Source of the DNA: Clostridia bacterium
GTDB lineage: Bacteria > Bacillota > Clostridia > Oscillospirales > CAG-272
Reading direction: 5' to 3'
DNA: 36,113 nucleotides
Assembly: GCA_017628075.1 (NCBI GenBank)
Contig: JAGBZV010000232.1
Coordinates: 1 to 36,113, forward strand
Made by a program: the position numbers and the translations under genes. How positions within the stretch are numbered: position 1 is the first letter of the stretch; each line of letters opens with the position of its first letter. The notes under the pieces are model-generated. The model had not been told where the DNA came from. It was given only the letters and a program-made list of their open reading frames with translations, and ran no database searches. Below, piece by piece: positions 33,822 to 36,113 of this stretch.

Positions 33822-34454
33822 TTAAGTATCTGATGCGTGCAGACTTGCAATCGCATCCGGATTGGCGCTGCCGTCACTCGTTTCGCCGCGTGCAAGGAAT
33901 TGCTCCGCAGGCGGAAGCTGTGAAAGACTTTCAAGACCGAACACCCGCAAAAAGGCGTCCGTCGTTCCGAACAGCATTGGTCTTCCCGGAACGTCGAGCC
34001 GTCCGCAAGCGGCGATCAGGCCCTTTTCGACCAACGAGGATACCACGTATCCGGTATCCACGCCGCGCACCTCGTCAATGTATGCGCGCGTTACAGGTTG
34101 ATTGTAGGCGATGATGGCCAGCGTTTCCAGCGACGCACGTGACAAATGGCTGCCGCGCTTGACGCCAAGCGCGCTCCTGATATACGGCAGATAGCGCTCT
34201 CTTGTGACGAGCTGACAGCCGGCCTCGACACGAATGAGCTGAATGCCGCGCCCCTCATAACGGGAGGAAAGCTCCTCTGCACACGCAAACGCCTCCTCCT
34301 CGGTCACGCCCAGCGCCTCTGCAATCGTTTCGTAGGATAAAACGTGACCTGCGGCAAACAAAATTGCCTCAAAGGCCTCAAGCATGGACGCAGCATCGAG
34401 CGCCTCGGGGGCCTCCTCTGCCAAAAGCTCAGAACGGATCTCTGTATCAGTCAT
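33822..34454 (-). CDS. scpB: Segregation and condensation protein B
   Basis: A winged-helix kleisin-associated subunit of the Smc-ScpAB condensin complex, which organises and separates chromosomes. The 210 aa contain the typical LEAFEAILFAAGHVLS, SRASLETLAIIAYNQPVTRAYIDEVRGVD, and GRPMLFGTTDAFLRVFGL. ATG 34454 has GGAG 9 nt upstream. A longer in-frame reading to 34544 would overlap the scpA end. It follows scpA by 28 bp. Confidence 0.96.
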   Translation of the reverse strand: MTDTEIRSELLAEEAPEALDAASMLEAFEAILFAAGHVLSYETIAEALGVTEEEAFACAEELSSRYEGRGIQLIRVEAGCQLVTRERYLPYIRSALGVKRGSHLSRASLETLAIIAYNQPVTRAYIDEVRGVDTGYVVSSLVEKGLIAACGRLDVPGRPMLFGTTDAFLRVFGLESLSQLPPAEQFLARGETSDGSANPDAIASLHASDT

Positions 34455-34482
34455 CGGATCAAACTCCTTTTTGTTTGTAATG

Positions 34483-35310
34483 TCACGGCTTCTCCTCGCC
34501 CGGTACGTCGTCGTACAGACCTGCGTAATCCTCGGGAACCGCATTCTCCGGATTCAGCGTGCAGAAAAACTCACAGCCGTACTCATCCAGCTCCTCCGGG
34601 TATTCCCCATCCTGCTTCTGTGCGGAAAACCGCTTTTCAAGCAGAACGTATCCGTCCTTGACGAGCGAAAGCACGGCGATAAACAGTGCAACGATCTCGC
34701 TTTTTGAGGAAACGCTGTCAAACAACGACAGAAACGGCTGTGTGCCGCCGCGTGCAAGACGGGACGTAACCTCGGTAATTTTATCGGATACAGGAACAAT
34801 GGTCTTTTTGATGATAGGATTGATGCCCGTCATGGGCGGCGGAGCCTCCGTATCCTTTTTGGAAAAGAGGCGCGCCAGCGCACGCTGAAGCAGCGCGATG
34901 TCGTGCGGTGCAATGTCGCCTGAATCGGCGGGCACCTCGTCCTCGTCCTTCGTCCAGCGGGCAGAATAGTAGGCATACTGCCCCTCCAGATAGGCGGCTG
35001 CCTCCTTGGCCTGTCTGTAAGCAAGAAGTGCAGCTGCAAGGCGAGCACGCGGATCCTCCTCCTCAATGCCCTCAGGCTTCGGAAGAAGCATCCGGCTCTT
35101 GATGAGCATGAGTTCACTCGCCATGACGATAAACTCCCCGGCGATCTCCATATCCGTGTGCTTCATGCGGTCAAGATGCGCCATGTACTGCTCAAAGATT
35201 ACGGTGATCTGAATGTCCGCAATCTCCATCTTGTTTTTTGCAATCAGCGTCAGAAGCAGATCAAGAGGTCCCTCAAAGGTATCAATTTTATAGGTCAGCG
35301 TATCACTCAT
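34483..35310 (-). CDS. scpA: Segregation and condensation protein A
   Basis: The kleisin of the Smc-ScpAB complex; it bridges the Smc heads and binds ScpB. The 275 aa begin with the family pattern KIDTFEGPLDLLLTLIAKNKMEI, then FIVMASELMLIKSRMLLP. The C-terminal winged helix around 185-240 binds an Smc head (FLSLFDSVSSKSEIVALFIAVLSLVKDG). The acidic tail after 245 is slightly longer than usual. It is the second gene of the operon after the M50 protease, with 38 bp between. Confidence 0.96.
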   Translation of the reverse strand: MSDTLTYKIDTFEGPLDLLLTLIAKNKMEIADIQITVIFEQYMAHLDRMKHTDMEIAGEFIVMASELMLIKSRMLLPKPEGIEEEDPRARLAAALLAYRQAKEAAAYLEGQYAYYSARWTKDEDEVPADSGDIAPHDIALLQRALARLFSKKDTEAPPPMTGINPIIKKTIVPVSDKITEVTSRLARGGTQPFLSLFDSVSSKSEIVALFIAVLSLVKDGYVLLEKRFSAQKQDGEYPEELDEYGCEFFCTLNPENAVPEDYAGLYDDVPGEEKP

Positions 35311-35348
35311 ACAGCCAAGTCCTTTTTATGAATTTACTCAGAAGTTGC

Positions 35349-36065
35349 TCAGAAAATCGGAATCAGTCCGACAAGCCATTCCATTCCCTCCATGACGGCA
35401 CGGACCACAAGCTGCAGGGGCTTATCCAGAAAGCCAAGCCACAGACCGACAAGAAGCACGATTCGGATGATATGCTCGTAGCGCATCACCTGGAAATACA
35501 GTCTTGGCGGAAGGAAGGTCAGAAAGATCCGGGAGCCGTCCAACGGGGGGACGGGCAGGAGATTGAATACGGCGAGCGAAACGTTGAGTGCGTAGAACAA
35601 ATAGAAAAACAAATGGGTATACGATACGAGATTGACAACGAACATGGAATCCGTATTGGCGTATACCGCACCGCCCACCTCAATGAGCACGCCCGTGCGC
35701 ACCATAATCAACCAGAACAAGTGATAAAACAGCAGTCCGACGAGGCCCATAACGAGATTTGACGCCGGACCTGCGGCGGCGGTGATCGCCATGCCGCGCC
35801 GCGGATCTTTGAAATTCCGCGGATTGATTGGTACGGGGCGCGCCCAGCCGAATCCAAACAGCAGCATCATCACCGTACCGAGCGGATCAAGATGCTTTAG
35901 CGGATTGAGCGTCAGACGGCCCATGCTGCGTGCGGTAGAATCTCCCATCCGATACGCAGCCAAGCCATGCGCAGCCTCGTGCAGAGAAAGCGCAAGCAAT
36001 ATGACCGGTATCCGAAGCAAAAGCATCGGAATGTCGGAAAACAGATTTTGAAAAACAGACAGCAT
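35349..36065 (-). CDS. Site-2 protease family (M50) membrane protein
   Basis: A 238-aa intramembrane metalloprotease-type protein with about five membrane segments. Zinc motif HEAAH (29-33) lies in the first helix region, and the second motif is NLLPVPPLDGSRI. GPASNLVMG marks the middle helix. This compact form (YwhC-like, no PDZ or CBS domain) often lies upstream of scpA in Clostridia. Its substrate is unknown. GAGG is 10 nt before the ATG. The promoter is probably beyond the right edge. Confidence 0.92.
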   Translation of the reverse strand: MLSVFQNLFSDIPMLLLRIPVILLALSLHEAAHGLAAYRMGDSTARSMGRLTLNPLKHLDPLGTVMMLLFGFGWARPVPINPRNFKDPRRGMAITAAAGPASNLVMGLVGLLFYHLFWLIMVRTGVLIEVGGAVYANTDSMFVVNLVSYTHLFFYLFYALNVSLAVFNLLPVPPLDGSRIFLTFLPPRLYFQVMRYEHIIRIVLLVGLWLGFLDKPLQLVVRAVMEGMEWLVGLIPIF

Positions 36066-36113
36066 TACAGTCTTGCCTCACATACTTTTCGTTCGATGAT
36101 AGAGCGAATCTCA

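Overview
The window looks like a core-genome segment from a spore-forming, moderately GC-rich member of the Clostridia (Firmicutes), probably a Ruminococcaceae/Oscillospiraceae-like gut anaerobe. The evidence is a complete spoIIIAA-AH operon, spo0A, a gerW/ytfJ-dac-ytfI sporulation cluster, the scpA/scpB pair, the Bacillus-like miaB-ricA-mutS-mutL order, and strong Shine-Dalgarno sequences. I see no transposases, phage genes, CRISPR arrays, tRNA or rRNA genes. Most genes lie on the minus strand; only rpe with its partner, and gltX-glnS, lie on plus. Species assignment is inference.

Layout. (1) 1-6.1 kb, minus: the first 22 codons of rplU with its promoter and leader, then a likely operon of a parvulin lipoprotein, the M16 pair YfmF/YfmH, lgt and folD. 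(2) 6.1-8.1 kb, plus: a consensus promoter, a long structured leader, rpe, an unknown membrane protein and a cluster of hairpins. (3) 8.1-10.4 kb, minus: a nucleotidyltransferase and a NahK-like sugar kinase overlapping by 4 bp. (4) 10.4-16.6 kb, minus: spoIIIAA-AH followed by spo0A, separated by 467 bp that hold the spo0A promoter, two 0A boxes and a plus-strand terminator. (5) 16.7-25.9 kb, minus: a transglutaminase-like membrane protein, miaB, ricA, mutS, mutL and tgt. (6) 25.9-29.7 kb, plus: gltX-glnS. (7) 29.7-36.1 kb, minus: an M50 protease, scpA, scpB, ytfI, gerW, a D,D-carboxypeptidase, rluB and a small acetyltransferase-like gene.

Most notable: mutS is interrupted by one in-frame amber codon (TAG, probably from CAG). 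The same frame continues on both sides, and all key MutS motifs are kept in the two halves. By my count none of the 34 complete genes ends in TAG (18 TGA, 16 TAA). This may be a simple nonsense mutation or an assembly error in a genome where TAG is rare, or a sign of amber readthrough or suppression. Other points of interest are a Spo0A receiver lacking part of its acidic pocket, a transglutaminase-like protein with Ser at the Cys position, and an unidentified leader upstream of rpe. I did not recognise a clearly new multi-gene system; the rest is orthodox housekeeping and sporulation content.
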